Shown here: one piece after another, positions 62,368 to 64,000 of the stretch | How the letters are laid out: each line of letters starts with the position of its first letter | Position numbering within the stretch: the stretch's first letter is position 1 | Assembly: GCA_036001465.1 (NCBI GenBank) | Contig: DASYUH010000086.1 | Coordinates: forward strand, 1 to 64,000 | DNA: 64,000 nucleotides | Direction of reading: 5' to 3' | Source of the DNA: Candidatus Polarisedimenticolia bacterium | GTDB lineage: Bacteria; Acidobacteriota; Polarisedimenticolia; Gp22-AA2 | The notes under the pieces: model-generated | The model's database searches: none | Told to the model about the DNA's origin: nothing | Seen by the model: the letters and a program-made list of their open reading frames with translations, nothing else | Translations under genes and position numbers: made by a program

Positions 62368-62384
62368 TGGCACATCGGTTGCTC
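62368..62384 (+). promoter_or_regulatory. sigma54 (-24/-12) promoter of the minor pilin operon
   Basis: TGGCAC-ATCGG-TTGCTC is an exact consensus match: GG at 62369-62370 and GC at 62381-62382, offset 12. The predicted start is near 62394, about 80 bases before the first gene. The 238-base gap from 62235 to 62472 otherwise holds only the GTTAC repeats. Confidence 0.9.
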
Positions 62385-62472
62385 GTTGCCACTGTGCCCG
62401 GGCGTTCTGGCAGGTGAGAGCGACCCGGGGCGCGGCGAGACGAAACGAATGGTTCTCGCAGGAGAGACCGAG

Positions 62473-62970
62473 ATGGATCGCAGGCGCACCGGACCGGACC
62501 AGACAGGACGTGGACAGCGGGGCTACTCGCTTCCCGAGCTCCTGATCGTCATCGCCATCATGGCGCTCTTCATTCTCTTCGCGGGCCCGGCCATGGCCGA
62601 GGCGTACAAGGCCTACAAGGTGCGCGCCGTCGCCAACGGCCTCGCGACCGACATCCGGGCGCAGCGCTACAACGCGGTGTCCAACCGGCAGCCGCGCACC
62701 TTGACGGTCAACAACCAGGCCCATGCCACGGCGCCGAACCAATACTCCTACGCGACCTACAAGGGGGACACGATCACGGTCCGCATGGACGGCGTGAACG
62801 TCGAGACGGCCAGCGCCGCCTCGATCACCTTCAACATCAACGGATCGACCGGCTCGGCCGGAAACACGACGTTCCGGGTGAGCGCGATGATCAACAGCTC
62901 GCGCAACGATCGCTACACGATCACCGTGACCCCGACCGGCACGGTGTCGACGGCCTACAGCACCTTCTAG
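62473..62970 (+). CDS. minor pilin, FimT/GspH-like
   Basis: 165 residues starting at ATG 62473 behind GGAGA; an in-frame ATG at 62449 has no such site. A basic 17-residue leader ends RGQRG, cleaved before Tyr, with Glu at +5 (YSLPELLIVIAIMALFILFAG). The Pro at +4 is unusual for a pilin. The head begins IRAQRYNAVSNRQPRTLTV, the FimT/GspH pattern. It is the first of three minor pilin genes; such proteins prime assembly at the pilus tip. Confidence 0.87.
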   Translation: MDRRRTGPDQTGRGQRGYSLPELLIVIAIMALFILFAGPAMAEAYKAYKVRAVANGLATDIRAQRYNAVSNRQPRTLTVNNQAHATAPNQYSYATYKGDTITVRMDGVNVETASAASITFNINGSTGSAGNTTFRVSAMINSSRNDRYTITVTPTGTVSTAYSTF

Positions 62971-62986
62971 GCGCGGGGAGACGGAC

Positions 62987-63466
62987 ATGAACGGGACGGC
63001 ACGGGTCATCGGACGCGGCAGGAGCGAGGGGGGCTTCAGCCTGATCGAGGTGGTCATCGCCATCGGCGTCCTGGCGGGAGTGCTCCTGTCCATCTGTTCG
63101 ATGTTCATCATGGGCGGCCGCCAGGTCAAAACGGGCAAGACGGTGACCGAGGCGACCGCGATCTGCCACGCCATCATGGAATCGTTCGACAGCCTGTCGT
63201 TCACCGCCCTGTACACGACGTTCGGGGCGGCGGCGACCGACACCACGATGACGGTGACCAGCACGACGACCGGGAGCGCCATCCAGCCCTGGCAGACCGA
63301 GATCGCCAGGAAGCTCAACAACGGCGTGGCCACGCTGACGATCATCCCGCGCGGCCCGGGAACACCGAATTTCGGGCAGGCCACCGGCATCCGGATGACG
63401 GTCACCGTGACCTGGACCGAGCTGGCCCGGCCGCAATCGGTGTCGTTGTCGACGGTGAGGTTCTAA
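62987..63466 (+). CDS. minor pilin, PilV-like
   Basis: 159 residues, leader ending RSEGG, then FSLIEVVIAIGVLAGVLLSICSMF with Glu at +5. The head includes TVTEATAICHAIMESFDSL, which is typical of PilV/GspI-like minor pilins, and a Thr-rich region. It starts 16 bases after the previous gene and ends two bases before the next. Confidence 0.85.
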   Translation: MNGTARVIGRGRSEGGFSLIEVVIAIGVLAGVLLSICSMFIMGGRQVKTGKTVTEATAICHAIMESFDSLSFTALYTTFGAAATDTTMTVTSTTTGSAIQPWQTEIARKLNNGVATLTIIPRGPGTPNFGQATGIRMTVTVTWTELARPQSVSLSTVRF

Positions 63467-63468
63467 AC

Positions 63469-64000
63469 ATGCGCAGGGAGGAGAAAGGCCGGCCGCCCGG
63501 ACCGGGCGGCGGAATGGAGGACAGCGTGTTCAGCCACGGAACGACCGAGGAACGGAACGGCAGGGGATTCAGCCTGATCGAGATGATGGTGGCGTCCGCC
63601 ATCTTCGCGATCGCCGCCGCGGTGGCCTTCATTCTGTACAGCGCCGCCCAGAAGTCGTACAAGTCGGGCGAGAACTTCACCGACCAGCAGCAGTCGACGC
63701 GCGTGGCCTTCGACCGCATGATCTCGGACATCCGGCTGGCCGGGTTCAACACCAACCCGGACGGGGACAGCACCCGGATCGACGAGCAGGTGGAGGGGGC
63801 CTGGGACACCGCCGTGACCGTGCGCGGCGACTTCGACTTCGAGGACCCGGCCGCCAGCGTCACCCCCGAGGCCGCCCTGCCCGGCGCCGCCTACAGCATC
63901 GTGTCGACCGGCAACGACGAGATCGTCACCTACGTTCTGGCCAAGCCCGGCCCGGTCGGCGCGGAGACGCTCACGTTCCGCCTCGATCCGGACAAGCCGC
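63469..64000 (+). CDS. minor pilin, PilW-like, 5' part
   Basis: The frame starts at ATG 63469 and is open to the end of the window (177 codons seen). A long leader of about 33 residues ends RNGRG, then FSLIEMMVASAIFAIAAAVAFILY, with Glu at +5. The head has QQQSTRVAFDRMISDIRLAGFNT, the PilW signature (R-x-x-x-D-R-x-I-x-D-I-R-x-A-G-F). A shorter start at ATG 63514 is possible. pilX- and pilY1-type genes would be expected downstream. Confidence 0.87.
   Translation, partial: MRREEKGRPPGPGGGMEDSVFSHGTTEERNGRGFSLIEMMVASAIFAIAAAVAFILYSAAQKSYKSGENFTDQQQSTRVAFDRMISDIRLAGFNTNPDGDSTRIDEQVEGAWDTAVTVRGDFDFEDPAASVTPEAALPGAAYSIVSTGNDEIVTYVLAKPGPVGAETLTFRLDPDKP

Overview
The window is 64 kb of GC-rich bacterial chromosome, densely coded and almost all on the plus strand, with most neighbouring genes overlapping by 1-4 bases. 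It holds about 53 genes, no rRNA, tRNA, CRISPR array, insertion sequence or phage gene that I can see. The gene content (pilMNOPQ and pilBTC-SR blocks, an ABC transporter next to pilD, sigma54 promoters, accBC, yajC-secDF-rel) suggests a Gram-negative bacterium of the Acidobacteriota or a deltaproteobacterial/myxobacterial relative. I favour Acidobacteriota, but the sequence alone does not settle it.

Layout. 1-3.1 kb: end of an apbE gene, an outer-membrane porin, a secreted FMN-binding protein and a small His-rich membrane protein, which look like one covalent-flavin electron-transfer unit. 3.2-4.5 kb: secreted TPR protein. 4.6-6.0 kb, minus strand: gmhA and pgeF. 6.2-12.1 kb: yajC, secD, secF (with an inserted helix-hairpin-helix domain), rel and ridA, meeting rpmB on the minus strand. 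12.6-18.1 kb: pilMNOPQ, ended by a strong terminator. 18.2-23.4 kb: a consensus sigma70 promoter followed by a TPR protein, a Roadblock/LC7 protein, accB, accC, aroK, a phosphoesterase and two small unknown genes. 23.7-30.9 kb: pilB, pilT, pilC, pilS, pilR. 30.9-39.6 kb: pilA with its own sigma54 promoter and terminator, flanked by two large polytopic membrane proteins on the left and two O-antigen-ligase-like proteins on the right. 39.7-56.8 kb: one polysaccharide operon (two asparagine-synthase-like amidotransferases, five GT4 glycosyltransferases, heparinase-like protein, two-domain oxidoreductase, WecA/TagO-type initiating transferase, UDP-galactopyranose-mutase-like flavoprotein). 56.8-59.4 kb: ABC transporter plus TPR protein resembling the pilGHI set of Myxococcus. 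59.5-64 kb: pilD, a second NtrB/PilS-type kinase and, behind a consensus sigma54 promoter, minor pilins fimT-, pilV- and pilW-like, the last running off the end.

How it fits together. Nearly a whole type IVa pilus machine is encoded here, with its regulators PilS and PilR. At least two pilin promoters match the sigma54 -24/-12 consensus with correct GG-GC spacing, and a third candidate lies before pilM, so the window carries both the activator and its probable targets. A polysaccharide operon is embedded in the pilus locus. In gliding bacteria pili and exopolysaccharide work together in surface motility, so joint inheritance makes sense, but the link here is inferred from position only.
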